64,000 bases of DNA, from the NCBI RefSeq assembly GCF_003340565.1, contig NZ_QPLK01000002.1:62001-126000 (forward strand). The letters are read 5' to 3'. The notes below the pieces were generated by a model. That model worked only from the letters and a program-made list of their open reading frames with translations. It was not told where the DNA came from and made no database searches. A program made the translations under genes and the position numbers. The stretch is from Rhodovulum sp. 12E13 (GTDB lineage: Bacteria; Pseudomonadota; Alphaproteobacteria; Rhodobacterales; Rhodobacteraceae). Positions 52,348 through 62,500 of this stretch are shown here, in pieces. The number at the start of each line of letters is the position of its first letter. The first letter of the stretch is position 1.

Positions 52348-52992
52348 GTGCCCGCCAAGCAGCTGCCCTACGCCGCGATCAAGACGATCTTCGAGCGATT
52401 CCGGGCCGCCGAGCCCGAGCCGAAGGGCGAGTTGGAGCACACCAACGCCTTTACCCTGCTCGTGGCCGTGGCCCTCTCGGCACAGGCGACCGACAAGGGC
52501 GTGAACAAGGCGACGAGGCCGCTTTTCGAGGTGGTCGACACCCCGCAGAAGATGCTCGCCCTCGGTGAGGAGGGGCTGATCGAGCACATCAGGACGATCG
52601 GTCTCTACCGCAACAAGGCCCGCAACGTGATGAAGCTCTCGCGCATCCTCGTCGACGAATACGGCGGCGAGGTGCCCTCGTCGCGCGCCGCGCTGCAATC
52701 CCTCCCCGGCGTGGGGCGCAAGACGGCCAACGTGGTGCTCAACATGTGGTGGGGGATGCCGGCGCAGGCCGTCGACACCCACATCTTCCGCGTCGCCAAC
52801 CGCACCGGCATCGCACCGGGCAAGGACACCCTTGCCGTCGAGCGTGCGATCGAAGACCATGTGCCGGCCGAATTCCAGCGCCACGCCCATCACTGGCTGA
52901 TCCTGCACGGTCGCTACGTCTGCACCGCGCGGAAGCCCCGCTGCGACGTGTGCCTGCTGGAAGAGTATTGCTGCAAGGAAGGAGTCGCATGA
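52348..52992 (+). CDS. nth: Endonuclease III
   Basis: A 214-residue bifunctional glycosylase/AP lyase for oxidised pyrimidines. The helix-hairpin-helix LPGVGRKTANVVLN holds catalytic K125, VDTHIFRV holds D143, and the [4Fe-4S] motif is C192-x6-C199-x2-C202-x5-C208. GTG at 52348 has AGGAG upstream. Its stop overlaps the next start (ATGA). Confidence 0.96.
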   Translation: MPAKQLPYAAIKTIFERFRAAEPEPKGELEHTNAFTLLVAVALSAQATDKGVNKATRPLFEVVDTPQKMLALGEEGLIEHIRTIGLYRNKARNVMKLSRILVDEYGGEVPSSRAALQSLPGVGRKTANVVLNMWWGMPAQAVDTHIFRVANRTGIAPGKDTLAVERAIEDHVPAEFQRHAHHWLILHGRYVCTARKPRCDVCLLEEYCCKEGVA

Positions 52993-53981
52993 CCCGCACG
53001 TATCAGGTCGCCGGTATCGGAAACGCCATCATGGACGTGCTCACCCACGCCGGCGAGGACTTCCTCGAGATGATGGACATCGAGAAGGGGATCATGACGC
53101 TGGTCGACCGCGACCGCGCCGAGCGCCTCTACGCCGCCATGGACGGGCGCACGCAGGTGCCCGGCGGCTCTGTCGCCAACACCATGGCGGGCCTCGGCGC
53201 GCTGGGGGTGCAGACGGCGTTCATGGGGCGCGTCCACGACGACGCTCTGGGCCGCCACTACGCCGACGGCATGGCCGAGGTGAACTGCGATTTCGTCAAC
53301 CCGCCCGTCACCGTCGGCGAGCTGCCCACCTCGCGCTGCATGATCTTCGTCTCGCCCGACGGCGAGCGCTCGATGAACACCTATCTCGGCATCTCCGCCG
53401 AACTGGGGCCGCGCGACGTGCCCGACGAGGTGGCGAAGGGCGCAGAGATCCTATTCCTCGAGGGTTACCTCTTCGACAAGGACAAGGGGAAGGAGGCGTT
53501 CCTGCGGGCTGCGCGGCTGTGCCACGAGGCCGGCGGCAAGCCCGGCATCGCGCTGTCCGATCCCTTCTGCGTCGACCGCCACCGCGAGGATTTCCGCGTG
53601 CTCGTGCGCGACGACATGGCCTTCGTCATCGGCAACGAGAAGGAGTGGCTGGGCCTCTACGAGACCGCCAGCCTCGACGACGCGCTCGCCCATGCGGCGA
53701 AGGACTGCGAGACGGTGGTCTGCACGCGTTCGGGCGACCCGGTGATCCTGATCCGGGGCGGCGAGCGGGTGGAGGTGCCTGTCGAGACGGTCACCCCGGT
53801 CGACGCCACCGGCGCGGGCGACCAGTTCGCCGCCGGCTTCCTCTACGCGCTGTCGACGGGCCGCGACCTGGAAACCTGCGGCAGGATGGGAGTGATGGCC
53901 GCGGCCGAGGTGATCTCGCACATGGGTCCGCGCCCCGAGGCCGACATGCGCGCGCGCTTTGCAGAGGCAGGGCTGGCCTGA
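52989..53981 (+). CDS. PfkB family sugar/nucleoside kinase (adenosine kinase-like)
   Basis: A 330-residue ribokinase-fold kinase. GIGNAIMDVL starts the domain, PGGSVANTMAGLGALG is the first PfkB signature, and DATGAGDQFAAGFLYAL (catalytic Asp near 277) is the second. The closest recognised group is annotated as adenosine kinase in alphaproteobacteria; the substrate is not proven by the sequence. It is coupled to nth by ATGA, with no obvious functional link. Confidence 0.88.
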   Translation: MTRTYQVAGIGNAIMDVLTHAGEDFLEMMDIEKGIMTLVDRDRAERLYAAMDGRTQVPGGSVANTMAGLGALGVQTAFMGRVHDDALGRHYADGMAEVNCDFVNPPVTVGELPTSRCMIFVSPDGERSMNTYLGISAELGPRDVPDEVAKGAEILFLEGYLFDKDKGKEAFLRAARLCHEAGGKPGIALSDPFCVDRHREDFRVLVRDDMAFVIGNEKEWLGLYETASLDDALAHAAKDCETVVCTRSGDPVILIRGGERVEVPVETVTPVDATGAGDQFAAGFLYALSTGRDLETCGRMGVMAAAEVISHMGPRPEADMRARFAEAGLA

Positions 53982-54151
53982 CCGGCCAGGCCAGCCAGCG
54001 CGCGCCCGGCAAAAGGCTGACTGCCCGCGGTATCACAGGGCAGGGACGGACGAGGCCGGGGGAGGACGTTGGTGCTGCGGCGAGGCGCGTGATCCGGGCC
54101 GCGCCGGCACTGTCCGCGAAAGACCTCGCGGAGTTTCGTGCGAGAGTTCGA

Positions 54152-54177
54152 CCCCATTCTTCGTACGAAGAATGGGG
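54152..54177. terminator. 26-bp perfect palindrome between convergent genes
   Basis: CCCCATTCTTCG is followed immediately by its exact continuation around the centre CGTACG, so all 26 bases are self-complementary. It folds into a stem of about 11 bp with a 4-nt loop on either strand. It lies between the convergent PfkB kinase and sulfotransferase genes and is a good bidirectional terminator candidate, although T runs are absent. Confidence 0.65.
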
Positions 54178-54194
54178 CCCGGTCCCGGGCTGCC

Positions 54195-55010
54195 TCACTC
54201 CCCCAGCGTCGCGTGGACCTCGTCGAGGTCGACGCCCCGTTCGGGGTCTTTCCGGGCGGGGTCGAAGGCATAGCCGAAGAGCTGGAAGTCGCGGTGGTAG
54301 ATCTCCCACATCAGGTGCATCGCGAGGTCGTCGAAATAGGCCTCGACCGGGTGCGCCCGCCTGGGGCCGTGTCCCTCGCTCTCGTTGAAGCGGGGGATCG
54401 CCGCGAGGTCGACCGGGTGGGGTGTCGTGCAGCGGGCCAGCACCCCGGCCATGCCGGCGTCGAAGCGCTCGACGGGAAAGATCGCGTCGTAGCGGCCGCC
54501 ATTATGCACGAAGGTCGCGATGTGGCTCGACATCGCCGACCAGTGAATGTCGGGCTCCATCGGGCGCTTCCAGCGGATCGTGTCGCGCGCGAACAGCAGG
54601 AAGCGACGGAAGCTCCTGACCTGGTCGAAGGCGAAGCCGTCGTCGGGGCTGCCCACCTCCACCCCGTATTTCTCGATCAGAAGCGGCACGAGGTTGCCGC
54701 GATAGCGCCGGCCGTTGCGCTGGATGCCGCAGATCTTGTCGAAGAACGACGACAGGATGCGCGAGAACGGGTTGCGCACTGCGGTGAAGGCGGGCGCCCC
54801 GCGCTCGCGCACGACCCGCGAGATGGCGTCGCGGCTATCCTCGCGCGCCCATTTGTGCAGGCCCTCGGTCGCGTCGTGGATGTCGCCGTCGAAGAAGCGG
54901 CCGTGGTCGGAGTGAAACATGATCTGACCGATGGTCGAGCAGGCGCATTTCGGCACCACGCGATAGACCATGCTCTCGCTCTCGGTCATCCACACGCCGG
55001 GAAAGCCCAT
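54195..55010 (-). CDS. Sulfotransferase family 2-like protein
   Basis: A 271-residue sulfotransferase that would use PAPS to sulfate a carbohydrate. VPKCACSTIGQIMF near residue 18 is the 5'-phosphosulfate loop, and AVRNPFSRILSSFFDK near residue 75 the 3'-phosphate site. The acceptor is unknown. ATG at 55010 directly follows GGGAGCGAGGGAG. It is divergent from the glycosyltransferase gene (130 nt), so the two may decorate the same surface glycan. Confidence 0.82.
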   Translation of the reverse strand: MGFPGVWMTESESMVYRVVPKCACSTIGQIMFHSDHGRFFDGDIHDATEGLHKWAREDSRDAISRVVRERGAPAFTAVRNPFSRILSSFFDKICGIQRNGRRYRGNLVPLLIEKYGVEVGSPDDGFAFDQVRSFRRFLLFARDTIRWKRPMEPDIHWSAMSSHIATFVHNGGRYDAIFPVERFDAGMAGVLARCTTPHPVDLAAIPRFNESEGHGPRRAHPVEAYFDDLAMHLMWEIYHRDFQLFGYAFDPARKDPERGVDLDEVHATLGE

Positions 55011-55140
55011 CTCCCTCGCTCCCTGCCCCTCGCCGCCTGCGCGCCGCGCCGCCACATTGACCCCACAAAGGATCGACCTGCAATTGCCCCCGCCGCCGTG
55101 ATGGGCAAAGTCGGCTCGAGTGTGTGACAACGGAGCTTCG

Positions 55141-56724
55141 ATGGCGCGGATCGCCTTTCTCCTTATCGCCCACAAGGAGCCGGAGACGGTGATCGCCCAG
55201 GCCCGCGGCCTGCTGGGCGGGGGGAGCGCGGTCGCCATCCACTACGACGCGCGCGCGCCGAGGGCCGAGTTCGACCGTATTCGCGCGGGACTGGCGGGCG
55301 AGGCGGGCGTCGCCTTCGCCCCGAGGCGGCTGCGCTGCGGCTGGGGCGACTGGTCCCTCGTCGCCGCCACGCTCGCGACGATGCGCGCCGCCCTCGCGGC
55401 CTTTCCCGACGCGACCCATGTCTACCTTCTGTCGGGCGATTGCGCCCCGGTGAAGTCGGCGGCATATGCCGGGGCTCTCCTCGACCGCGAGAACGCCGAC
55501 TTCATCGAGAGCCACGACTTTTTCGACAGCGCCTGGATCAGGACCGGCCTGAAGGAAGAGCGCCTGATCTACCGCCATGTCTTCAACGAGCGGCGTGCGA
55601 AGCGGCTGTTCTACGCCGCGCTCGCCGTGCAGGAGCGTCTGCGCCTGCGACGGGCCCTGCCGCAGGGCCTTCGGGTGCACATCGGCAGCCAGTGGTGGTG
55701 CCTGCGCCGGACCACGGCCGAGCGTGTGCTCGACTTCGTCGATCGCAGGCCCGACGTCGTGCGCTTCTTCCGCACGACATGGATCCCCGACGAGACGTTC
55801 TTCCAGACCCTCGTGCGCCACCTCGTGACCCGGGACGAGATCCGAAACCGGTCGCTCACCTTCCTGCTGTTCACCGATTACGGGATGCCCGCGACCTTCT
55901 ACAACGACCATTACGACCTGCTCGTGGCGCAGGACGCGCTGTTCGCCCGCAAGATCAGCCGCGAGGCGGCGGGGCTGCAGGGGCGGCTGCGCGCGCTCTG
56001 GGCCGACGACGACGCAGAGTTCCACGTCTCGGGCGAGGGCGCGCGGCTCTTCCGCTTCCTCACCGCGCAGGGGCGTGAGGGGCGCCGCTTCGCCCCCCGC
56101 TTCTGGGAGGCCGACGCGACGCTCGAGCGCCACCAGGAACTGCTGCTCGTCGCCTGCAAGAAATGGCATGTGGCGCAGCGGCTGGCCGAGGCGGTGCGCG
56201 CCGCCGGGCTTGTGCCGGCGCACGGATACGTCTTCGACGACTGGGGCGCGGCGCTGCCCGACTTGGGCGGTGCCGAGGGCTCGCTCGACAAGCGCACCCG
56301 CCATCGCCGGGCGCTGGTGCACCTGCTGCTTGCCCATCACGGCGCCGACCGACTGCTGCTCTGCGTCGATCCCGAGCGGCTCGACATCATGCAGGATTTC
56401 GATGCGGCGCATGCCACCGTCCGCGTGCTCGAGATCCAGTGCGCCATGGATGACGACTGGCTCGCGGGCCATGCCCGGCGCTCGGGCCTCGCCGGCGAGG
56501 GGACGCCGCCCGAGGTGATGGCAGGGCTGCTGCCCGTGGTGCGCCGGGCGATCCGCCACGAGAGCGACGTGCTCGCCACTGCGGGGCTCACCCACCTGCA
56601 CCGCCTGCGCGAGGAGGCGAGCGGGGCCGGGGGGGACGGGGCGGTGTCGCTCGCCGCGTTTCTCTCTATACCCGAGGGCGAGGCAGAGGCGCTGCTGCAG
56701 GCGGCCCGCCTGTTCGACGATTGA
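55141..56724 (+). CDS. Core-2/I-branching-type (GT14) glycosyltransferase with a DUF5928-like C-terminus
   Basis: A 527-residue protein. Residues 1-240 are a GT14 beta-1,6-N-acetylglucosaminyltransferase-like domain (IAFLLIAHKEPETV, VYLLSGDCAPVKS, IGSQWWCLRR, WIPDETFFQTLV). The C-terminal 260 residues are a separate domain (VACKKWHVAQRLAEAV, LLCVDPERLDIMQDF) which I recall as DUF5928 of Rhodobacterales. The glycan product is unknown. Start ATG at 55141. The HIT gene follows after 11 nt. Confidence 0.83.
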   Translation: MARIAFLLIAHKEPETVIAQARGLLGGGSAVAIHYDARAPRAEFDRIRAGLAGEAGVAFAPRRLRCGWGDWSLVAATLATMRAALAAFPDATHVYLLSGDCAPVKSAAYAGALLDRENADFIESHDFFDSAWIRTGLKEERLIYRHVFNERRAKRLFYAALAVQERLRLRRALPQGLRVHIGSQWWCLRRTTAERVLDFVDRRPDVVRFFRTTWIPDETFFQTLVRHLVTRDEIRNRSLTFLLFTDYGMPATFYNDHYDLLVAQDALFARKISREAAGLQGRLRALWADDDAEFHVSGEGARLFRFLTAQGREGRRFAPRFWEADATLERHQELLLVACKKWHVAQRLAEAVRAAGLVPAHGYVFDDWGAALPDLGGAEGSLDKRTRHRRALVHLLLAHHGADRLLLCVDPERLDIMQDFDAAHATVRVLEIQCAMDDDWLAGHARRSGLAGEGTPPEVMAGLLPVVRRAIRHESDVLATAGLTHLHRLREEASGAGGDGAVSLAAFLSIPEGEAEALLQAARLFDD

Positions 56725-56735
56725 AGGAGGAACGC

Positions 56736-57116
56736 ATGCCCTACGCTTACGACGACGACAACATCTTCGCCAAGATCCTGCGCGGCGAGATTCCGAACAC
56801 CACCGTGGTCGAGACGGAGCACACGCTCGCCTTCGAGGATATCCGTCCGCAGGCGCCTGTGCACGTCCTGGTGATCCCGAAGGGCAGGTACGTCAATTTC
56901 GACCACTTCGCGTCGGAGGCGTCGGACGCCGAACTGGCCGATTTCAACCGCGTCGTGGGCGAGGTGATCCGCAAGACGGGCGTCGCGCCGGAAGGGGCGG
57001 AGAAGGGCTATCGCCTGCTGTCCAATGCCGGGGTCGACGGTGTGCAGGAGGTGCCGCATTTCCACCTGCACGTGGTGGGCGGGCGCAACCTGGGCCGGAT
57101 GCTCCAGCCGGGGTGA
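56736..57116 (+). CDS. HIT family (HINT-like) nucleotide hydrolase
   Basis: A 126-residue histidine-triad protein. IFAKILRGEIPNTTVVET and FEDIRPQAPVHVLVIPK are standard, and the catalytic triad is in VPHFHLHVVGG. It hydrolyses purine nucleoside phosphoramidates. AAGGAGG precedes the ATG. Probably co-transcribed with the upstream glycosyltransferase. The convergent ATP-grasp gene stops three bases away. Confidence 0.95.
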   Translation: MPYAYDDDNIFAKILRGEIPNTTVVETEHTLAFEDIRPQAPVHVLVIPKGRYVNFDHFASEASDAELADFNRVVGEVIRKTGVAPEGAEKGYRLLSNAGVDGVQEVPHFHLHVVGGRNLGRMLQPG

Positions 57117-57119
57117 GGC

Positions 57120-58160
57120 TCAGCGCGACAGGGCGTCGGTCACAAGGTCCAGCGCGGCCTGCCACTGGGCCGCGCCGTGGCTCGCGTAATAGTCGAGGCC
57201 AGGCGCGGCGTTGACCTCTATCACCACGGCGTCCGCCGTGCCTTCCGCCAGATCGGCGGCGCGCAGGTCGACCCCGGCAAGGCGCAGCCCGACCGTCTCT
57301 GCCGTTCGGGTCGCAAGCGCCTCGGCCTCGGGCGAAAGGCGCCCCGTCAGGTCGTCGAGCCGCCCGCCGGCCGACAGGTTCGCCGTGTCGAGCAGGCGCA
57401 GTTCCGCCCCGGCAGCGGGCACCGTGTCGAGGGCCGCGCCCTGCGCCGCGAGCGCCCGCGCCACGCGCGGGTCGTCGACCGACAGCTTCGGCCCCCGGTG
57501 CCGAGCGGCGAGCGCGGCCAGCGCCACCTCGGCCAGCGCGCGCACGTTCTGCACCCCGTCGCCCACCACCATCGGCGGCAGGCGGCGGTAGGCCAGCCGC
57601 ACCGCCCCGTCGAGCACGGTGACCCGCGTGTCGAGGCCCGGCACCCATTCCTCCATCCGCACCCGGTCGTCGGTGGAAAACAGCGCGGCGAGGTCTGCGG
57701 CGAGGTGCCCGGGCGTCTCCACGCGCGACACGCCGCGCCCTTCCGACCCGCTGTTGGGCTTGACGATCAGTGGCCAGCCCAGCCCGTCGGCGGCCGACAG
57801 CGCCGCATCGGGGCCGGGCAGCGCGGCGGCGACGGCTTCGTTCTTGAGCTGCATCCGCGCGGCATAGGCGGGCGAGAACAGCACCGCGCCCCTCGGCACG
57901 GGCAGCCCGGCGGCGGCCAGCGTCTCGGCGGTATAGCTCTTGTCGGCCGCCAGCATCGCGGCGGCCTCCGCGTTCAGCCCCAGCGCGTTGCCGAAGATCG
58001 GGCGCACGGCGCCGCCGGGCGCGTGGTAGCGCCCGACATGGCCGAACCGCTCTTCCAGCTCCAGCCGTCCGCCGAGGTGCTCCGCCGCCTCGGCCATCAG
58101 GGTGAGGAAGGGCCGGCGGCCCGCGAGCCAGGCGTCGCCCGGCCGCACGGTGCGAAACAT
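57120..58160 (-). CDS. ATP-grasp enzyme of unknown specificity
   Basis: A 346-residue ATP-grasp protein resembling the ATP-grasp part of cyanophycin synthetase/glutathione-synthetase-like ligases. [20 protein letters not shown] leads into the fold, [19 protein letters not shown] binds [20 protein letters not shown] follows, and [14 protein letters not shown] holds the metal Glu/Asn. It would join a carboxylate to an amine through an acyl phosphate; substrates are unknown. It starts one base inside the ABC ATPase stop (TGATG). Confidence 0.82.
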   Translation of the reverse strand: MFRTVRPGDAWLAGRRPFLTLMAEAAEHLGGRLELEERFGHVGRYHAPGGAVRPIFGNALGLNAEAAAMLAADKSYTAETLAAAGLPVPRGAVLFSPAYAARMQLKNEAVAAALPGPDAALSAADGLGWPLIVKPNSGSEGRGVSRVETPGHLAADLAALFSTDDRVRMEEWVPGLDTRVTVLDGAVRLAYRRLPPMVVGDGVQNVRALAEVALAALAARHRGPKLSVDDPRVARALAAQGAALDTVPAAGAELRLLDTANLSAGGRLDDLTGRLSPEAEALATRTAETVGLRLAGVDLRAADLAEGTADAVVIEVNAAPGLDYYASHGAAQWQAALDLVTDALSR

Positions 58161-59107
58161 CAGGCGGCCCGGGCCGCGGTGCTCGAGGTCAGCGCGAGGA
58201 ACACGTCCTCGAGGTCGGGCTCTTCGGTCGCCACGTCGGCGATGCGGATGCCGGCCGCGCGCACCGCGTCGAGAACGTCTTCGACCCGCGTCCGACCGCG
58301 CCGGTAGCCGAAGGCGAGCGTGCCGCCCGCCCGCCGCTCCAGCGTCACGCCCTCGGGGAGCGGGATGTCGGCCGGCGCCTCGGCCTCGGGCTCGATCACC
58401 ATCGTCTTGGCGTCGAGCCGGCCGAGCAGGTTGGCGGTGCTGTCCTGCGCCACCACGCGGCCGTGGTTCACGATGGCGATCTCGTCGCACATCTCCTCGG
58501 CCTCCTCGAGGTAGTGGGTCGTCAGGATGATCGTCATGCCGGCCTCGTTGAGCCGGCGCACGTTTTCCCAAAGCATCTGGCGCAACTCGATGTCGACGCC
58601 GGCGGTCGGCTCGTCGAGCACCAGCACGGCGGGCGAATGCACCAGCGCCTTGCCCAGCAGGAGCCGCCGCCGCATCCCGCCCGAGAGCGAGCGCGAATAG
58701 GCGTCGGCCTTATCCGAGAGCCCGATCATCTCGAGGATCTCGTCGGTGCGCCGGGCCTTTCTGGGCACGCCGTAGAGGCCCGCCTGCGTGTCGAGGCTCT
58801 CGCGCGGGGTGAAGAACGGGTCGAGGTTCAGCTCCTGCGGCATCACCCCGATCGCGGCGCGGCTCTGGCGCGGGTTCACGTCCTGGTCGAACCCCCAGAT
58901 CGAGACGCGGCCCGTGGTCTTGGTCACCAGCCCGGCGAGGATGTTGATGAGCGTCGACTTGCCCGCTCCGTTCGGACCGAGCAGGCCGAAGATCGCGCCG
59001 CGCGGGATCGCGAGGTCGACGCCCTCCAGCGCCACCTTCTCGGGCATGCCGCCCTCGGCGCGATACGTCTTCGACAGGCCCTCGATGTCGATGGCGTTGC
59101 CCGCCAT
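58160..59107 (-). CDS. ABC-2 type transporter ATP-binding protein
   Basis: A 315-residue CcmA/NodI-like ATPase: Walker [14 protein letters not shown]-loop [13 protein letters not shown], signature [15 protein letters not shown], Walker [14 protein letters not shown]-loop [10 protein letters not shown] and a C-terminal DUF4162-like part. It would power an ABC-2 permease, but no permease is adjacent; an ATP-grasp gene follows instead. GGGAGGAA precedes the ATG at 59107. Confidence 0.92.
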   Translation of the reverse strand: MAGNAIDIEGLSKTYRAEGGMPEKVALEGVDLAIPRGAIFGLLGPNGAGKSTLINILAGLVTKTTGRVSIWGFDQDVNPRQSRAAIGVMPQELNLDPFFTPRESLDTQAGLYGVPRKARRTDEILEMIGLSDKADAYSRSLSGGMRRRLLLGKALVHSPAVLVLDEPTAGVDIELRQMLWENVRRLNEAGMTIILTTHYLEEAEEMCDEIAIVNHGRVVAQDSTANLLGRLDAKTMVIEPEAEAPADIPLPEGVTLERRAGGTLAFGYRRGRTRVEDVLDAVRAAGIRIADVATEEPDLEDVFLALTSSTAARAA

Positions 59108-59197
59108 GGGCGTTCCTCCCGCTTGTCGGACCGGCTGCGATTGCGTAAGCCGCACCTAGCCGGCCCGCGGACCGGCGGCAACAGGAAGGCCCCGCAG

Positions 59198-59419
59198 ATG
59201 AGCGCCACCCCACAGGATTACGCCCCGCCCGAGTTCGAGATCGTGTCGGCCTGGCGCGTGGCCTGCGACGGCGGCGAGGGCGCGCTGGGGCATCCGCGCG
59301 TCTGGCTCTCGGTGGATCGCGACGAGGGCTATGTCGAGTGCGGCTATTGCGACAAGCTCTTCGTCCACGAGGATTTCGCGGCCCGGGTGCTGCCGCGCTT
59401 CGGGCTCGAGGCACCCTGA
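59198..59419 (+). CDS. CHCC-type zinc-finger protein
   Basis: A 73-residue zf-CHCC protein related to the NDUFS6 accessory subunit of complex I. The zinc ligands are in [17 protein letters not shown] (Cys and His) and [10 protein letters not shown] (two Cys). AGGAAGG precedes the ATG. Divergent from the ABC ATPase and 98 nt upstream of polA. Confidence 0.9.
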   Translation: MSATPQDYAPPEFEIVSAWRVACDGGEGALGHPRVWLSVDRDEGYVECGYCDKLFVHEDFAARVLPRFGLEAP

Positions 59420-59517
59420 CGCGGCGCTTGCCCGTCTTCGGCCCGCCGCTGCCTTCGCTGGACCGCCGCCGCCCGGCGCGATAGATGCGTCGGCGCATCG
59501 CGCGGGGAGAGACGGCC

Positions 59518-62500
59518 ATGGCGTTCGGCAAAGGCGACCATCTGCATCTGATCGACGGGTCGGCCTTCATCTTCCGGGCGTTCCACGCCCTGCCGCCGCT
59601 CACCCGCAAGTCCGACGGCGCGCCCATCGGCGCCGTCGCCGGCTTCTGCAACATGCTGTTCCGCTACCTCGACGGGAACGGCGGCGACGACGGGCCGACC
59701 CATATCGCCGTGATCTTCGACAAGGGCAGCCACACCTTCCGCAACGATCTCTACGATGCCTACAAGGCCAACCGCGACGAGATGCCGGAGGATCTGCGCC
59801 CCCAGATCCCGCTGACGCGCGAGGCGACGCGCGCCTTCAACGTCGCCTGCGAGGAGATGGAGGGCTACGAGGCCGACGACATCATCGCCACGCTCTGCCG
59901 GCAGGCGCGCGAGGCGGGCGGGCGCGTCACCATCGTCTCGTCCGACAAGGATCTCGCGCAACTGGTGAACGACGCGGTGGAGATCGTGCGGCCCGGCATG
60001 CAGGGCAAGCCCGACGAGCGGCTCGGCATCGAGGGCGTTCGCGCGCGCTTTGGCGTGCCGCCGGAGCTGATGATCGACCTGCAGGCCATCGCCGGTGACA
60101 CGATCGACAACATCCCCGGCGTGAAGGGCATCGGCGCGCCCTCGGCGGCGCTGCTCCTGCAGGCCGTCGGCCCGGTCGAGCGGCTGTTCGACGAGGGGGC
60201 GCGCGAGGCGGCGCTGGCCGAGGTGGCCGACGAGATCGAGACCTGGCAGCGCGACGTCGAGGAACGGCTCGAGCGCAAGGTCAAGCTCGGCTCCAAGGCC
60301 GACGCGGCGGCCATCGTGCAGGTGCTTTCGGGCGAGGACGTGGGGCCGGAGCTGTCGCCGAAGGATCTCGAATTGCTGGTCGCCAAGGGCAACGAGGCGG
60401 CGCGCCAGCTGGTCACGATGCGCGAGAGGGGCAAGGTGCTGCGCTCGATCGCGCCCAAGGTCGCCGCCGCCGAGGACGCGGTGCGCCTGTCCAAGAAGCT
60501 CGTGGCGCTCGACGATCAGGTGCCGCTCGACTTCGCGCTCGACGATCTGGCGACTCGCGCGCCCGACATGGACCGGCTGATGGAGTTCCTCGCCCGGATG
60601 GAGTTCCGCACGCTGACGCGGCGCGTGGCCGAGGCCTTCGGCATCTCCGCCCCCGCCGTGCCGGAGCCGACGAAACCCGAGGGCGAGGCCACGCCCGAGA
60701 TGCCGCCCATCGACCCCGGCGCCTACGAGGTGATCCGCAACGAGGCGGCGCTGCAGGTCTGGCTCGACCGGGCCGATGCCAGGGGCGTGATCGCCGTCGA
60801 TACCGAGACGACGGGTCTGAACGAGATGACCGCCGAGCTGGTCGGCGTGTGCCTGTGCGTGGAGCCGGGGCAGGCGGCGTATCTGCCGCTCACGCACCGG
60901 GGCGAGGGCGGCGGAGACCTGTTCGGCGAAGCCGCACTGGCCGAGGGGCAGATGGACCGTCGCCGCGCGCTCGAGATGCTCAAGCCGATGCTCGAGGATC
61001 CGGCGATCCTCAAGGTCGGGCAGAACATGAAGTACGATGCCAAGATCTTCGCCCGGCTCGGCATCGACGTCGCCCCCATCGACGACACGATGCTCTTGTC
61101 CTACGCCATGCACGCCGGCCTGCACGGCCACGGGATGGACACGCTGGCCGAGCGCTACCTCGCCCATACCTGCATCCCCATCAAGGAGCTGATCGGCTCG
61201 GGCAAGACGCAGATCACCTTCGACCGGGTGCCCATCGACAAGGCCGCCGCCTATGCCGCCGAGGATGCCGACGTGACGATGCGGCTCTGGCGCACCTTCA
61301 AGCCGCAGCTCCACCGGGCTCGCGTGACGACGGTCTACGAGACGATGGAGCGCCCGCTGATCCCCGTGCTCGCGGCGATGGAGATGCGCGGCATCAAGGT
61401 CGACCGCGACGTGCTGAGCCGCATGTCGGCCGCCTTCGCACAGAAGATGGCCGGCCTCGAGGCCGAGATCCACGAACTGGCGGGCGAGCCCTTCAACGTC
61501 GGCTCGCCCAAGCAGCTCGGCGAGATCCTGTTCGAGAAGATGGGGCTGGAGGGCGGCAAGAAGGGCAAGGCCGGCGCGTGGTCGACGCCTGCCGACGTGC
61601 TGGAGGACCTTGCGACGCTGCACGACCTGCCCGCGCGGGTGCTCGACTGGCGTGCCCTGTCGAAGCTGAAATCGACCTATACCGACGCGCTGCAGGACCA
61701 CGTCAACCCCGAGACAGGCCGGGTGCACACCTCATATTCCATCGCCGGGGCGAACACGGGGCGCCTCGCCTCGACCGACCCCAACCTGCAGAACATCCCC
61801 GTGCGCACCGAGGAGGGGCGGCGCATCCGTCAGGCCTTCGTCGCCGAGCCGGGCAAGGTGCTGGTGTCGCTCGACTATTCCCAGATCGAGCTGCGCATCC
61901 TCGCCCATATCGCGGGGATCGAGGCGCTGAAGCAGGCGTTCCGCGAGGGGCAGGACATCCACGCCGCGACCGCCTCGGAGATGTTCGGCGTGCCGCTGGG
62001 CGAGATGACGCCGGAGGTGCGGCGCCAGGCCAAGGCGATCAATTTCGGGGTGATCTACGGCATCTCGGCCTTCGGCCTGTCGCGCAACCTGCGCATCCCG
62101 CGCGAGCAGGCGAAGGACTTCATCGACCGTTACTTCGAGCGCTTCCCCGGAATCCGCGCCTACATGGACGAGACCGTGCGCTTCGCCAAGGAGCACGGCT
62201 ACGTCCAGACGCTCTTCGGGCGGCGCATCAACACGCCCGAGATCAACGCGAGCGGGCCGGGTGCCGGGTTTGCCCGGCGGGCGGCGATCAACGCGCCGAT
62301 CCAGGGGACGGCGGCCGACATCATCCGCCGCGCGATGGTGCGGATGGAGACGGCGCTGGGGGATCTGCCCGCCGGTATGCTGCTGCAGGTTCATGACGAG
62401 TTGATCTTCGAGGTCGACGAGACGGCGGCCGATGACGTGATTGCCCACGTGCGCGAGGTCATGGAGGGGGCGGCCCGGCCGGCCGTCGAACTGTCGGTGC

